Source: DASZVB01 sp036272055 (GTDB taxonomy: Bacteria; Myxococcota_A; Polyangia; Polyangiales; Polyangiaceae). Taken from it: a stretch of DNA of 64,000 bases. Below the pieces are notes generated by a model that worked only from the letters and a program-made list of their open reading frames with translations, made no database searches and was not told where the DNA came from. Where the stretch lies: the NCBI GenBank assembly GCA_036272055.1, contig DATAZL010000045.1, forward strand, positions 124,001 to 188,000, read 5' to 3'. Both the position numbers and the translations under genes were made by a program. Below, piece by piece: positions 47,676 through 58,491 of the stretch. Each line of letters begins with the position of its first letter. Position 1 is the first letter of the stretch.

Positions 47676-48760
47676 GGAAACGCCTTTCGCGGAGTCGACG
47701 GCGGAGGCGGCTTCTGGCTCTCGTACTCCGACGGCTTGGGGTGCGTCTTCGGGCCGAACGCGCGGGTCGGCACGACGGCGTGCATCGCGCCGCTCTCGTT
47801 CGGACGTCGCACCAGCGACTGATCGATCTTGTCCACGAAGTCGAGCGACGAGTCCTTGCCGGCCGCGCGCAAGAGCTCGTTTCGCGCGGCCATCTCGATG
47901 AGCGAGCTCGCGCTCCTCCCAGGTCGGAGGACGAGCATCACCTCGCGCACCGGGACCGTCAGGATCTCCTTGGTGCGACCCTCGACGCCGAGCCGGTCGA
48001 GCCGTTGCTCGACGTTGCCCTCCTCGAACTGCACGATGAGATCGATGCGCTTGCGGTCGCGGATCGCGGTCACCCCGAAGAGCTCCTTGATGTCGAGAAT
48101 GCCGAGACCCCGCACCTCGATGTGATTTCTGAGGAGCGGCGCGGCTTCACCGAACACCATGCCGGGCGGGCGGTAATCGCATTCGATGACGTCGTCGGCG
48201 ACGAGGCGGTGACCTCGCTGCACGAGATCGAGCGCGCACTCGCTCTTGCCGATGCCGCTCTTGCCGAGGAGGAGCACGCCGACCTCGAAGACGTCCACGA
48301 GCACGCCGTGGATCCTCGTGCGCGGCGCGAGCCGTTCGTCGAGCAGCGTGTGAAGCTCGGTGATTGCCACCGACGTCTCTTCGGCGCAGACGGCGAGCGG
48401 CGTCCCGGACGCCTCTGCCGCCTCGAGGAAGGACCGCGGCACGGTCACCCCGCGCGTGATGAGCACGAGCCCCGGCGCGACCGAGAAGAGATAATTCGCG
48501 GCTTCGCGCTGGCGATCGTCGGACAGCGCCTCGATGTACGAGAGCTCCGTCTCGCCGAGGACCTGCACCCGCTCGGGGACGAGCCCGTGGGTGTGCCCCA
48601 CGAGCACGAGCCCCGACTTCTGGATGCGGGGGTGCGCGATCGTCCGGTCGAGGCCGGACGATCCCGCCGCGAGGTACACGGTGATGCCGAGCGCCTTGTC
48701 CGCCAGCAACGCGCGCACCGTGAGTCCGGGGCGTGGCGCTGGTCGCGTCGGCTCCGTCAT
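47672..48760 (-). CDS. hprK: HPr kinase/phosphorylase
   Basis: 362 residues. The C-terminal kinase domain has P-loop GKSGIGKS at 166-173, followed by ALDLVQRGHRLVADDVIE and IEVRGLGILDIKELFGV, the HprK signature. The N-terminal domain (1-130) is the usual regulatory part. The enzyme phosphorylates and dephosphorylates Ser48 of HPr. A Pro/Lys-rich tail of about 35 residues extends past the core. It lies four bases after ptsN and overlaps rapZ. Confidence 0.94.
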   Translation of the reverse strand: MTEPTRPAPRPGLTVRALLADKALGITVYLAAGSSGLDRTIAHPRIQKSGLVLVGHTHGLVPERVQVLGETELSYIEALSDDRQREAANYLFSVAPGLVLITRGVTVPRSFLEAAEASGTPLAVCAEETSVAITELHTLLDERLAPRTRIHGVLVDVFEVGVLLLGKSGIGKSECALDLVQRGHRLVADDVIECDYRPPGMVFGEAAPLLRNHIEVRGLGILDIKELFGVTAIRDRKRIDLIVQFEEGNVEQRLDRLGVEGRTKEILTVPVREVMLVLRPGRSASSLIEMAARNELLRAAGKDSSLDFVDKIDQSLVRRPNESGAMHAVVPTRAFGPKTHPKPSEYESQKPPPPSTPRKAFP

Positions 48761-48764
48761 CGGG

Positions 48765-49235
48765 CTACCCGAGCTGTCGCTCTCGGGCCTCGATGATCCC
48801 GAAAGCGTCTTGAGGACTCGGCGCCGCGGCGAGCGCGCGCCGGGTCGCCTCGTCGCGCAGGAGACGGCTCACGCGAGCGAGCACACGAAGGTGTTCGCCG
48901 GTCGCGTCCTTCGGCCCGATCACGCCGAGGACGATGTGCACGTTCGCGCCGTCGATCGCGTCGAACGGAACTCCCTTGCTCGACAGCACGAGAGCCGCCG
49001 CGCGGCGTGTCGCGGCTTCGATCGACGTGTGCGGGATGGCGACACCATCACCGATGCCGGTGCTCTGCAGCCGTTCGCGCTCAGCGAAGAGCTGCAAGAT
49101 GGTCTCACCGTCACATGAAAGACCTGACGCTAAGAGGTTCGAGAGGATCTTGAGCGCGTCGGATTTGTTGCGGACGGCGCCATCGCCCGCATCGACGTAG
49201 ATCCTCTCCACCGGGAGAATGTCCGTAATTCGCAT
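48765..49235 (-). CDS. ptsN: Nitrogen-type PTS enzyme IIA
   Basis: 156 residues from ATG 49235. The phosphorylated histidine is H69 in GDGVAIPHTS, as in fructose/mannitol-type EIIA. It should accept phosphate from HPr and act on regulatory partners. The longer frame upstream passes through a terminator-like hairpin and lacks conservation. It begins the ptsN-hprK-rapZ-ptsH-ptsI transcript. Confidence 0.9.
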   Translation of the reverse strand: MRITDILPVERIYVDAGDGAVRNKSDALKILSNLLASGLSCDGETILQLFAERERLQSTGIGDGVAIPHTSIEAATRRAAALVLSSKGVPFDAIDGANVHIVLGVIGPKDATGEHLRVLARVSRLLRDEATRRALAAAPSPQDAFGIIEARERQLG

Positions 49236-49272
49236 TTCGTTGTCATCCGATCCCCCGCTCTCGCTAACGCTT

Positions 49273-49306
49273 AAAAATGCCCGGCCACGGTTCGAACCGC
49301 CCGGGC
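49273..49306 (-). terminator. Rho-independent terminator after hpf
   Basis: On the minus strand GCCCGG pairs with CCGGGC around an inner palindrome CGGTTCGAACCG, and CATTTTTAA follows. The site lies between hpf and ptsN. It would separate the rpoN-hpf transcript from the downstream PTS genes. Confidence 0.55.
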
Positions 49307-49474
49307 GGGACCCGTGCTGCGGCTCGTCTGGCTGCTCATATCCCGCTACCGCGGCCGGTCGCAACGCCCGAAGGTAGGCGATGCTGTATGATTTCATGAG
49401 AGGCGGGACCCCGCCGCGACCGCGAGGTCGCGTTTCGAGGGGTCGAACGGTGTCCCTCTGCCCACGGCATCAGC

Positions 49475-49897
49475 TTACCGCGACTTCGCCGCGGTGGTCT
49501 TTTTCGCGACTTTCTTCGCCCGCGCCGGCGTTTTCTTGGCGCGCGCCAGGCGGGGTGCCTCGACCGGTTCGGCCTTCGGCCCGCGCCGCAGGGTCGCCCC
49601 TGCCCGGCGTTTCTTGTCCTTGGAGACGCCCTTGGTACCGCGAATCTGGCGCTCCAGCTTGTCGAGCACTTTATCGATCGAGGTGTACATGTCCTCGGTC
49701 GTCTCGTGAGCCTCGTACCGTTCGCCCCCGCTCGAGATGCGCGCTTCCACCATGTGAAGCAGCTTCTCGAGGGAGACCGTCACCCTGGCCGTCATCGGCT
49801 GCCGGAGGAATTTCTGTAGCTTGGCAATCTTCTCCGTTGCTCGAGCCCGGATCGAATCGCTTGCATCCACGTGACGAAACGTAACGGTGATGTTCAT
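49475..49897 (-). CDS. hpf: Ribosome hibernation promoting factor with basic tail
   Basis: 140 residues from ATG 49897. The first 95 are the HPF/RaiA domain: MNITVTFRHVDASDSIRARA, RVTVSLEKLLHMVEARISS and the DMYTSIDKVLDKLERQI helix. The family binds the 30S decoding region of resting ribosomes. Instead of the dimerising domain of long HPF it ends in a 40-residue Lys/Ala/Pro-rich stretch with repeated AKK units, like histone H1 tails. Its place after rpoN is classical. Confidence 0.92.
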   Translation of the reverse strand: MNITVTFRHVDASDSIRARATEKIAKLQKFLRQPMTARVTVSLEKLLHMVEARISSGGERYEAHETTEDMYTSIDKVLDKLERQIRGTKGVSKDKKRRAGATLRRGPKAEPVEAPRLARAKKTPARAKKVAKKTTAAKSR

Positions 49898-50041
49898 GCA
49901 TCCTCCCGGAGGCCCTGAACGGCCCCGTGTTTCTTCATTTCGATGAAACGAGCCCAACGAGCCCGGCGGCTCGGCTAGCAAAAACGTGCGGGGCACCCGC
50001 GGACCCCTTCCCCATCATGACTTTCGCACAGGCGACGGGAC

Positions 50042-51547
<1,506 letters not shown>

Positions 51548-51721
51548 TGGGTGAGCCGCGAAAGAGTTACCGTAGCCAAAGCAGTCTAACACCAGGGCCC
51601 GCCCGGCGAGTGGAATCGACCAGCAAAAATCGTCCCAATCCTTCGAACGGCCACGGACCCATTCCCGTCGATGGCGCCGTGCTCGGCCCGATGCGCGGAG
51701 GCGCTGCGGGACTACGCCAGC

Positions 51722-51790
51722 GCAGCGAGCCCGCGAAGCGGCGGGGGGAGCAGTTCGCCGAAGGCGAAGCTGCGGGGGGCCAAGGCCCCC
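51722..51790. repeat. Inverted copy of the GC-rich repeat seen at 36175
   Basis: GCGAGCCCGCGAAGCGGCGG (51725-51744) is the reverse complement of the core in the first locus, and GGGGGGCCAAGGCCCC (51774-51789) that of its flank. Between them sits a hairpin GCAGTTCGCC, GAA, GGCGAAGCTGC that the other copies lack. It lies directly after the lptB stop codon and may act as a terminator. Confidence 0.65.
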
Positions 51791-52507
51791 TCACAAATCG
51801 AGGTACCTCTTGCGAACGGCCGGGTGGTCCGAAACACGGGCCGGAGGACCACTGACGACGATGCGTCCGTCGGCGAGAAAGGACGCCTCGTCACAGATCG
51901 ATAATGCGTCCTCGACCCGATGATCGGCGATGAGGACCGCGCCGCCGCGATCGGCGTGCGCGCGCAGTAGCTTCGACAGCGCGCGCACGTGACCCGGGTC
52001 GCCCGCCGCGAACGGCTCATCGCACACGAGCACCGCGGGCTCGGCGACGAGCGCGCGGAGGAGCTCGAGTCGACGTCGCTCGCCGCCGGAAAGATCGCGG
52101 GCGCGGACGTCCAGGCGGTGCTCGAGCTCGAAGGGCCGCGCGCGCTCGGCGACCGGCCGCGCCGCGACCCGCGCCGCGCGCTCGAACGTCGTGATGTTCT
52201 CCGCGACGCTCAGATCGAAGAGCACGCTCGGACCTTGCGGGACGTAGCCGAGGCCGGCGCGGGCTCGCTTCCATAGCGGCAGGGCCGTCACGTCGACGCC
52301 GCCGAGAAGGACGGCCCCGGCCGTCAGCGGCTGCTCGCCTGCGATCGCCTTGAACAGGGTGCTCTTGCCCGCTCCGTTCGCGCCGATCACTGCGACCACC
52401 GTCCCCGCCACCACGGCGAGGTCGACGCCGTCGAGCACCCGGAGCCCGCCGAGCACGACGGAGACCCCGGTCGCTCTCAGCACGGTCGCGTCGTTCGGTG
52501 GACTCAC
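51791..52507 (-). CDS. lptB: LPS export ABC ATPase LptB
   Basis: 238 residues from GTG 52507. Walker A is GANGAGKST (42-50), the Q-loop LGYVPQGPSVLFDLS, the signature LSGGERRRLELLRAL and Walker B VLVCDEPFAAGDP, with H-loop IADHRVEDAL. The signature and the DEPFA-GDP segment are characteristic of LptB, which powers lipopolysaccharide transport with LptFG. It follows lptA by seven bases. Its position beside rpoN is the usual Gram-negative order. Confidence 0.9.
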   Translation of the reverse strand: MSPPNDATVLRATGVSVVLGGLRVLDGVDLAVVAGTVVAVIGANGAGKSTLFKAIAGEQPLTAGAVLLGGVDVTALPLWKRARAGLGYVPQGPSVLFDLSVAENITTFERAARVAARPVAERARPFELEHRLDVRARDLSGGERRRLELLRALVAEPAVLVCDEPFAAGDPGHVRALSKLLRAHADRGGAVLIADHRVEDALSICDEASFLADGRIVVSGPPARVSDHPAVRKRYLDL

Positions 52508-52514
52508 GACTTCT

Positions 52515-53012
52515 TCACTGATGGACAGCGTCGACGGGGATGGAGCCCTTCACTTCTTGAAGTGACACCTTGCCGGACGCGACGTCGACCGTCGCTTGCT
52601 CGGCCGTGATCCATCCCTTGCCGCGCGAGAGCCGCACGCCGCCGGTGAGCACGACGGAGCGATTGTGCGCGTCGAGCTCCGCCGCGCTCGACGTCGCTTC
52701 TATACCCTTGAAGCGCGCCGTCACGCCGCCGCGGGCACGCGCCCACTTCACGCGCGGTGACTCGTCGTACGAAAGCTCCACCGTCGGGCAACGGACCTCG
52801 AGCTCGCCGAGCCTTGCGACGACGTTTCCTTCGAGGTGCGCCGTGCCGTGCTCGACGTCGATGTCGAGACGCTCCGCGGAGACGTCGAGGGCCCGCCCTT
52901 CGATAACCGCGATCGGCGCGGCGCGCGCCGTGAGCCCGTCGCCGAACATACCGAACACGCCGGCAAAGGCGATGCACGCGACGAGACCGATGTTGCGGCG
53001 AGCGAGGAGCAT
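52515..53012 (-). CDS. lptA: LptA/OstA-like periplasmic LPS transport protein
   Basis: 165 residues with a signal peptide to about ARAAP (residue 32). Repeating short beta strands follow, such as LDIDVEHGTAHLEGNVVARL and VVLTGGVRLSRGKGWITAEQ, the pattern of the OstA beta-jellyroll. LptA bridges the periplasm for lipopolysaccharide. An LptC-type membrane partner is not evident next to it, so this protein could also fill part of that role. It is in line with lptB and rpoN. Confidence 0.82.
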   Translation of the reverse strand: MLLARRNIGLVACIAFAGVFGMFGDGLTARAAPIAVIEGRALDVSAERLDIDVEHGTAHLEGNVVARLGELEVRCPTVELSYDESPRVKWARARGGVTARFKGIEATSSAAELDAHNRSVVLTGGVRLSRGKGWITAEQATVDVASGKVSLQEVKGSIPVDAVHQ

Positions 53013-53033
53013 TTCCGTCGTCGTTTCAGCCTA

Positions 53034-54491
53034 CTACGGCTCGTCCTTCAACGTCAGCACCACGTAGCGCCGGCCCGTCTTCGGAAGCTCCAGCGTTGCA
53101 CGAACGACGAAGCCGAGCTCCGCGGCTTCCCTCGCGACCCGCGCCTCGACGGCCCGCGCCCAGGGAGCGCCGGCGAGGTCGCCGTCCGAGACCGGCCCGG
53201 CCGCGAGGAGGACGAGATGATCGACGTGCCGGTGACGGAGAAGCCCGTCGGGGATCCGCTTCGACGTGTGGCCGCCGTGGAGAAACGCGATGGACGGATC
53301 GGTGATGCCGGCGAGGTCGACGATGTCCGCGTCGGTGGCGACGCCCACCCAGCCGACGTCGAGCGCCGCGACGCTTCGCGCCCCGACGAGATACGGCCTT
53401 GCCCCCGTGATGAGCGCACGTCGATCGGCGAGCACACCGCGAGCGTCGCTGCCCTTCGTGAAGAGGAGCAGCGCCGACATGCCGGACGCGACGACCAGAC
53501 GGACCGCGGTGGCCCAGGGCCGCGCCGCCGCGACGAGCCGCGCCCCGACGAGGAACAGACCGGGCAGCACCGGCACGAAGAGCCGGAAGAACGCCATCCA
53601 GTCGCCGCCCGCGAACACGAGCGCGACGGTGTGAATCGCCGCGGCAACGAGCACCGCGCGGCCGTGAGCGTCGAGACGGCGGAGCGCCCAGGGCGCGACG
53701 ACCAGCGCCGGCGCGCCCGTCCAGAGGAGACACGCGAGCGCGTAGAAGGCACCATGAGCGAAGTCGGAGGGCTTCGCGAAGAACGCGAGCGGCACCGGGC
53801 GGCCGAACACCGCGACCCGGATCGCCGCGACGAGCACGGTGGGACCGACGGCGAGGACCAGCGCGCGCAGTGCCGCGCCCCGTCGCTGGTCGGGCTCGGT
53901 GCGCGCCACGACGCTCCCGACCGAGAGCGCCGCGCTCCACGGCAAGAGCTCCGGCCGCCACGCCGCGGCGAGTCCGGCAGCGAGCGTCGCGAGCCGTCCG
54001 CTTCCGAGCGCCAGCGTCGCGAGGAACACCACGACGCCCGTCTCCATCCCGGCGCCGCACCACGCCGCGAGCGGCGCCGAGAGCGCGAGGGGTACGAGAA
54101 CGACGAGTCGCCACGCGCCGCCGGGTTCACGCGCGGTCCGTGCGCCGAGACACGCGGCGCCGCCCACGGCGGTGCACGCACCGAACCACTTCGCGAAGTA
54201 GAACGCGCCGAGCGGGCCGCGATGCGCGAACGGCGCCAGCACGTACGCCCAGCCGAGCGGCGTCACCGCGTCCACGACGGGCCCGCCGCGATCGAAGCGA
54301 TACCCGACGCCCTCCGCGATCCGCGACGCGACGCGCGCCGTGATCAGCGCGTCGTCGACCGTGAAACCCCAGAGCCAGGCCAGCGGTAATGATGCGGCCA
54401 AGGCAGTTGCCGCAGCGCCGAGGAGCGCGCGACGGCGCTGCGACGCGGCGTCAGCCGGCGGTTCGGGGCGCCTAGCCTCTCGCGCGAGCAA
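53034..54491 (-). CDS. Polytopic membrane glycosyltransferase-like protein
   Basis: 485 residues from a TTG at 54491, with about nine hydrophobic helices between residues 23 and 370. The first loop contains FTVDDALITARVASRIAEG, with two adjacent aspartates. This resembles the catalytic loop of GT-C lipid-linked sugar transferases. The soluble C-terminus (about 380-485) has VGWVGVATDADIVDLAGITD, which recurs in related hypothetical proteins. It probably modifies a surface glycan, but donor and acceptor are unknown. It is 21 bases ahead of lptA and may be cotranscribed. Confidence 0.7.
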   Translation of the reverse strand: MLAREARRPEPPADAASQRRRALLGAAATALAASLPLAWLWGFTVDDALITARVASRIAEGVGYRFDRGGPVVDAVTPLGWAYVLAPFAHRGPLGAFYFAKWFGACTAVGGAACLGARTAREPGGAWRLVVLVPLALSAPLAAWCGAGMETGVVVFLATLALGSGRLATLAAGLAAAWRPELLPWSAALSVGSVVARTEPDQRRGAALRALVLAVGPTVLVAAIRVAVFGRPVPLAFFAKPSDFAHGAFYALACLLWTGAPALVVAPWALRRLDAHGRAVLVAAAIHTVALVFAGGDWMAFFRLFVPVLPGLFLVGARLVAAARPWATAVRLVVASGMSALLLFTKGSDARGVLADRRALITGARPYLVGARSVAALDVGWVGVATDADIVDLAGITDPSIAFLHGGHTSKRIPDGLLRHRHVDHLVLLAAGPVSDGDLAGAPWARAVEARVAREAAELGFVVRATLELPKTGRRYVVLTLKDEP

Positions 54492-54562
54492 ATGTCCATT
54501 CCTTCGCGATCGACCCGGAAAGTTTCAGGTTCCATGCGCTCGCTTCTACGATTGGCCCACGC

Positions 54563-56848
54563 ATGTCGGCTTTTCACGTCGTCGTTCGACCGGAGCGAGA
54601 GCGAGCGCCATCGCCCGCGCTCTCGCCACTTTATGGCCTCCTGGACGTCGTCGTCGACGGGGTGAACATCACGGCCCGGATCGCCGACGGATTCGCCCCG
54701 TCCTTGCTGGGCGATCTGTCGCGGGCGTTCGCCGCCCTGGCGTCGGGCCGCGCCGAGCGCACCGTCATACAGCTCTACGCCGAGCACGACGTGTGGGAGC
54801 TCGGGCTCGAGCGCGACGCCGACGACGTGCTGATCACGGTGTTCCGCTCCGGCCCCGCGCCGGTGGTCGCCGTTCACGAGCGCCGGGTCGCGCTCTCGGC
54901 GCTCCGCGAGGGCCTGCTCTCGGCGCTCGGTGACGCGCGTTCGAAGAACGGTACGAAGGAGGCGCCCCTCGCCGCTTGCCGGGCCTCGCTCGACACCGCG
55001 TGGCCGGCCGCGCCGCGCCCGAAGCTCCTCCGCTCGCCGACGGTGCTGACGCCGGCTCCGCGCGGCAGCTTCTCGTTCAACGTCTCGGCGCCCTTCCGGC
55101 GGACCGTCCGCGCGCGTCCGACCGTCGCCCACGGCACCGCCGTCGAGCGCGCCGATCTGCACGCGCTCCTCGTCCAGGGCGACTTCGCCGTCGTGGCCCG
55201 CGGGCGCACCGCGACCATCTCCGGTTGCTTCCCGTTCCTCGTCGCCGAGCGGCTCATCCCCCTCGCCGAGGAGGCGCTCGACGCCTGGCAGAGCGGACGC
55301 GCCATCTTCCGTCGCATCCAGCTCGGCGACTCGCGCATCGGCGTCCGGCGCGGTCCGGGCGACGGCCCCCTCGACGTCTCCCTCAGCGTCGGGTTCGGCG
55401 CCGCGGAAGGGAAGTCCGTCACGTTCCCGGCCATCGACGCGCTCGACTTCGCGGGCGCCGCGGTCGCCATCGCACGCCGCCTCGTCGAGGCGTTCACGAC
55501 GAACGACCCGACTCACGAGCGCAATCTCCGCCTCAAGTCGGTAGCGGCCGCGGTGGAGTCACTGGCGGACCGCATCGAGGAGAGCGCCGCCGACGACTCG
55601 GTGACGAACCCCGAGCCCGAGACGTATCGCTCCTTCGCGCCGCGCGCGACGACCGGTGCCGCCAAGGGACCCTGGGCACAGGGCGGCAAGATGCGGTTCG
55701 CACCGAGCTGGGTCGCGACCGTGCCGGCCATCGACCTGAAATCGACGTTCCTCTGCGGCGATCGCATCATCGTCGGTTCCGCGCGCGAGCTCGCGTGCCT
55801 CGACCGGCGTACGGGGACGGTCGCGTGGCGCGCCCCGACGGCGCGTGGCGGCAGCATCGCGACGCCGTCCGGGATCGCGCGCATCGAGCCCGACGGAAAG
55901 ATCCTGCTCCGCGACCTCGAGACCGGCGAGATCCGTTTCTCCGCCCGCATCACGCCGCGCGCAGCGGGTGGCGCGACCGGTGCCGTCGTCCACGCGCCGG
56001 GTCTGCCGAAGCTCCTCGTCGTGTCGGAGGGCGACCGCAGCATCACCGCGCTCGATCTCGTCACGGGTGACGTCCGCTGGCGGCACACGAGCCGCCGGAC
56101 CGCGGCTTACCGCATGCGGCGCGCCGGGAAGCTCCTCCTCGTGACCGGCGGGGACTCCGCGCTCGTCGCGCACGACGTCTCGTCGGGCGACGTCGTGTGG
56201 CGCGTCCGTGACCGCCTCCCCTTCGCACACGCGATGACGATCGACCACGACTCGGCGTTCGCCGTCAGCGGCGCGGCCGGCGGTCACTGGCGTCTTCACC
56301 ACGTCGATCCGTGGACTGGCGCCGTCAAATGGGCGGCCGAGCTCTCGGAGGCGCCGCTCGCGTCTCAGCCGCCCCTCGTCACGAACGACATCGTTGCGAT
56401 CGCGACCCGTGACGCGTCCGGAAGCGGGATCCGCGGCTTCCGGCGCTCCGACGGCGCGCTCCTCTGGGAACACGCACCCGGCCTTCTCGCGCCGCTCGCG
56501 ACGTGGCTCGTCGTCGACGATACGCTCATCGCGAACAGCAGCTCCGGGCTCCTGCTCTGCCTCGACGCAGCAACGGGCGCTGTCCGGTACAACCACGTCT
56601 TCGCCGGCAGCGCGGATTGCGATCAGCCGCGACGACTCGAACCGGTACTGCGCGGCGGCGCGCTCTTCGTCCCCCAGCACCAGGTCATCGTCGTGCGTCC
56701 GCGCGACGGCGAGGTCATCGGCACCGTGCCGTCGGATCTCATTCCCGATCTACTCCGCGTCGACGAGCGCTGCGACGTCTACGTCGGTGAAGAAAGCGGC
56801 CACCTCGCCGCCTTCACCACGGCCGCGCGACTCTCCCTCGTGCGCTAG
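54563..56848 (+). CDS. Large cytosolic-type protein with PQQ-like beta-propeller
   Basis: 761 residues with no signal peptide. The first 350 residues have two beta-rich segments of unknown family. From about 400 on, repeats such as LACLDRRTGTVAWRAPT, ITALDLVTGDVRWRHTS and LVAHDVSSGDVVWRVRD define a PQQ/WD-type propeller (D-x-x-T-G-x-x-x-W core). Such propellers without a dehydrogenase domain often act as scaffolds, as in BamB. The lack of a lipobox argues against BamB itself. It is divergent from the glycosyltransferase-like gene and ends before a long palindrome. Confidence 0.8.
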   Translation: MSAFHVVVRPERERAPSPALSPLYGLLDVVVDGVNITARIADGFAPSLLGDLSRAFAALASGRAERTVIQLYAEHDVWELGLERDADDVLITVFRSGPAPVVAVHERRVALSALREGLLSALGDARSKNGTKEAPLAACRASLDTAWPAAPRPKLLRSPTVLTPAPRGSFSFNVSAPFRRTVRARPTVAHGTAVERADLHALLVQGDFAVVARGRTATISGCFPFLVAERLIPLAEEALDAWQSGRAIFRRIQLGDSRIGVRRGPGDGPLDVSLSVGFGAAEGKSVTFPAIDALDFAGAAVAIARRLVEAFTTNDPTHERNLRLKSVAAAVESLADRIEESAADDSVTNPEPETYRSFAPRATTGAAKGPWAQGGKMRFAPSWVATVPAIDLKSTFLCGDRIIVGSARELACLDRRTGTVAWRAPTARGGSIATPSGIARIEPDGKILLRDLETGEIRFSARITPRAAGGATGAVVHAPGLPKLLVVSEGDRSITALDLVTGDVRWRHTSRRTAAYRMRRAGKLLLVTGGDSALVAHDVSSGDVVWRVRDRLPFAHAMTIDHDSAFAVSGAAGGHWRLHHVDPWTGAVKWAAELSEAPLASQPPLVTNDIVAIATRDASGSGIRGFRRSDGALLWEHAPGLLAPLATWLVVDDTLIANSSSGLLLCLDAATGAVRYNHVFAGSADCDQPRRLEPVLRGGALFVPQHQVIVVRPRDGEVIGTVPSDLIPDLLRVDERCDVYVGEESGHLAAFTTAARLSLVR

Positions 56849-56970
56849 ACGCCGACGCTTCCGGCCGACTCTCCCGCCGACGCTTCGCGCCGACTGCACG
56901 CGTCGGTCCCTTGGCGCCCGCCAGTGCCGTCGCGTCCGTTCACGACGCGCGCTCACGACGTGCCCTCCCA

Positions 56971-57017
56971 CGGAAAAGTTTGCGATGTACTCGTCAGGTA
57001 CATCGCAAACTTTTCCG
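56971..57017. terminator. 20-pair perfect palindrome between convergent genes
   Basis: CGGAAAAGTTTGCGATGTAC, a seven-base loop TCGTCAG, then the exact inverse. Each arm supplies a T- or A-run within the stem. It sits between the beta-propeller gene and the Smr gene and could terminate both. The GCGATGTAC core is shared with 25584-25620. Confidence 0.6.
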
Positions 57018-57114
57018 CAAGAACCCCACCAACGAAGTGACGCGCGCGGGCGCGCTCGAAGCTGAGCGCGACGCGCGACCCGCGGCGACCCGCGGCGTCA
57101 CCGCGGCGTCGCCG

Positions 57115-57657
57115 TCACACGTCGATCTCGACGGCGAGCGCGCCGCTTCCGCCGAGGCGCGCGGGCGCCGTGGCGAACGCGAGCACGAAGCGCGCGTGAC
57201 GGCCGGTCGAGAGCACCTCGACGACGGCGTCGAAGAGCACGCTCTCGCCGCGCACCGAGTGGAGCCCCTTGCCGTGAATGACGAGGAGACGTCCCCCGGG
57301 ACAGCGTGTGCACTCGCGGATCGCTGCGGAGAGACGCGCCTCGACGTCGCGCGTGCGCATGCCGTGCAGGTCGAGGCGCACCTCGGGGTGCCACTGGCGC
57401 GTTCGCCCTGGAAAGACGCGCGGCGCGCGCAGATCCGCGCGGTGTGCCTCGACGCGGTCGTCTTCACGGTGCATCACGAAGGCGTACGCCGTCGGCGCCG
57501 CGCTCGCGGCACGCACGGCACGCGACTCCGCGCGCTCTCGCAGTCGTGCGACGCGGGTCGGGCCGTCGAGCGGCGTCACGCCCGCAAGAAGCTCCGCCAT
57601 CGGGTGCGCGCGCGCGGGCGGCTCTGGAGCGGTCTTCTTCGTGCGACCGCGAACCAT
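57115..57657 (-). CDS. Smr-domain protein
   Basis: 180 residues from ATG 57657. The N-terminal half is basic and variable. The Smr domain covers about 95-180 and has VRLDLHGMRTRDVEARL and LLVIHGKGLHS, the LDLHG and HGKG motifs of Smr nucleases, as in MutS2 and stand-alone SmrA/SmrB. Stand-alone SmrB cleaves mRNA at collided ribosomes, and others nick DNA. Which applies here is unknown. Longer frames upstream run through the Fe-S gene. Confidence 0.82.
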   Translation of the reverse strand: MVRGRTKKTAPEPPARAHPMAELLAGVTPLDGPTRVARLRERAESRAVRAASAAPTAYAFVMHREDDRVEAHRADLRAPRVFPGRTRQWHPEVRLDLHGMRTRDVEARLSAAIRECTRCPGGRLLVIHGKGLHSVRGESVLFDAVVEVLSTGRHARFVLAFATAPARLGGSGALAVEIDV

Positions 57658-57770
57658 GCTGCCGAGCCTAGCAGCCAGACGACGTCCCGCCGACGGTCGT
57701 GCCGATCTGGGGGTTCCCCCAGCAAGCCTCGCTCCGTCGGCGGAACGTGTTGAGCGCCCCAGTCCCTGCG

Positions 57771-58223
57771 TCAGGCGGAGGGGGGCGCGGTGGCTTCGAC
57801 GGGCTCGGAGACTCGGGCCTCGGTGGACTTTTCGCGGACGAACTGTGCGATCTGACGCATGGGTACGCGCGTCGGGCAGATGCGTTCCTTCTCGGCGAGC
57901 ACCTCGTCGGGGACGTGCGCGAAGCCGAGGGCGGCAGCTCCGAAGTCCGGCATGCTGCGGCTCGACGCGAGGATCAGCTGCATCACGCCGTTGTAGGCGC
58001 CGTTCGAGCTCGTGATACGGCGGAGCTCGCCGCGATCGCAGAGCCCGCACGCGATGCAGCCGCCGAAGCCCCGCATGACGTCGGCTTGCTCCCTGGTGAG
58101 CGGCGCGAGACCGTCGGCGGCGTAATGCTCGCGGAAGGCGCGGATGCCGCCCTTCTTCCCGCCGAAGAGCCGGCGCACGAAGGTGCGCAGCACGGCGAGC
58201 GCGAGCAGAAAGACGGCCTTCAC
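57771..58223 (-). CDS. Small membrane-anchored single-cluster ferredoxin-like protein
   Basis: 150 residues from GTG 58223. A hydrophobic N-terminal helix (1-20) is followed by a basic patch. Cysteines C56, C59, C62 (GCIACGLCDR) and C116 in a Cys-Pro pair (ERICPTRVPM) form one 4Fe-4S motif, separated by a 53-residue insertion. The layout recalls ferredoxin-like domains of GlpC/SdhB-type electron carriers, reduced to one cluster. Its partner is not in view. It may be a membrane electron-transfer accessory. Confidence 0.65.
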   Translation of the reverse strand: MKAVFLLALAVLRTFVRRLFGGKKGGIRAFREHYAADGLAPLTREQADVMRGFGGCIACGLCDRGELRRITSSNGAYNGVMQLILASSRSMPDFGAAALGFAHVPDEVLAEKERICPTRVPMRQIAQFVREKSTEARVSEPVEATAPPSA

Positions 58224-58491
58224 GCGGTGAGACAACGAGCGACCGTAGCATGTCGGGAGAACGCTTCGCCGCGCCGACAACACGCGGCGGAAACAGACGG
58301 GGGAAGACCCCGTCACCGGCGCCGTAACACCCATGGAGACGACGAAAAAACGGAACACGTGACGCGTCTCATCGTCACGCCGTTACGGCCATCGCAACAA
58401 TGTAAGTATCTGGAATCACGATGGTATCAGCGCGGCACGCCGGGTGCTCATACGGGGAACCACACGCCCCGAAAAGGAACCCCGAAGTCCC

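Noticed and set aside
49279..49306. GGTTCGAACC resembling a tRNA T-loop, suggesting a tRNA fragment or att site
   Set aside because: The flanking bases do not form a T-stem of five pairs or an acceptor stem; the symmetric hairpin followed by ATTTTT fits a terminator better.
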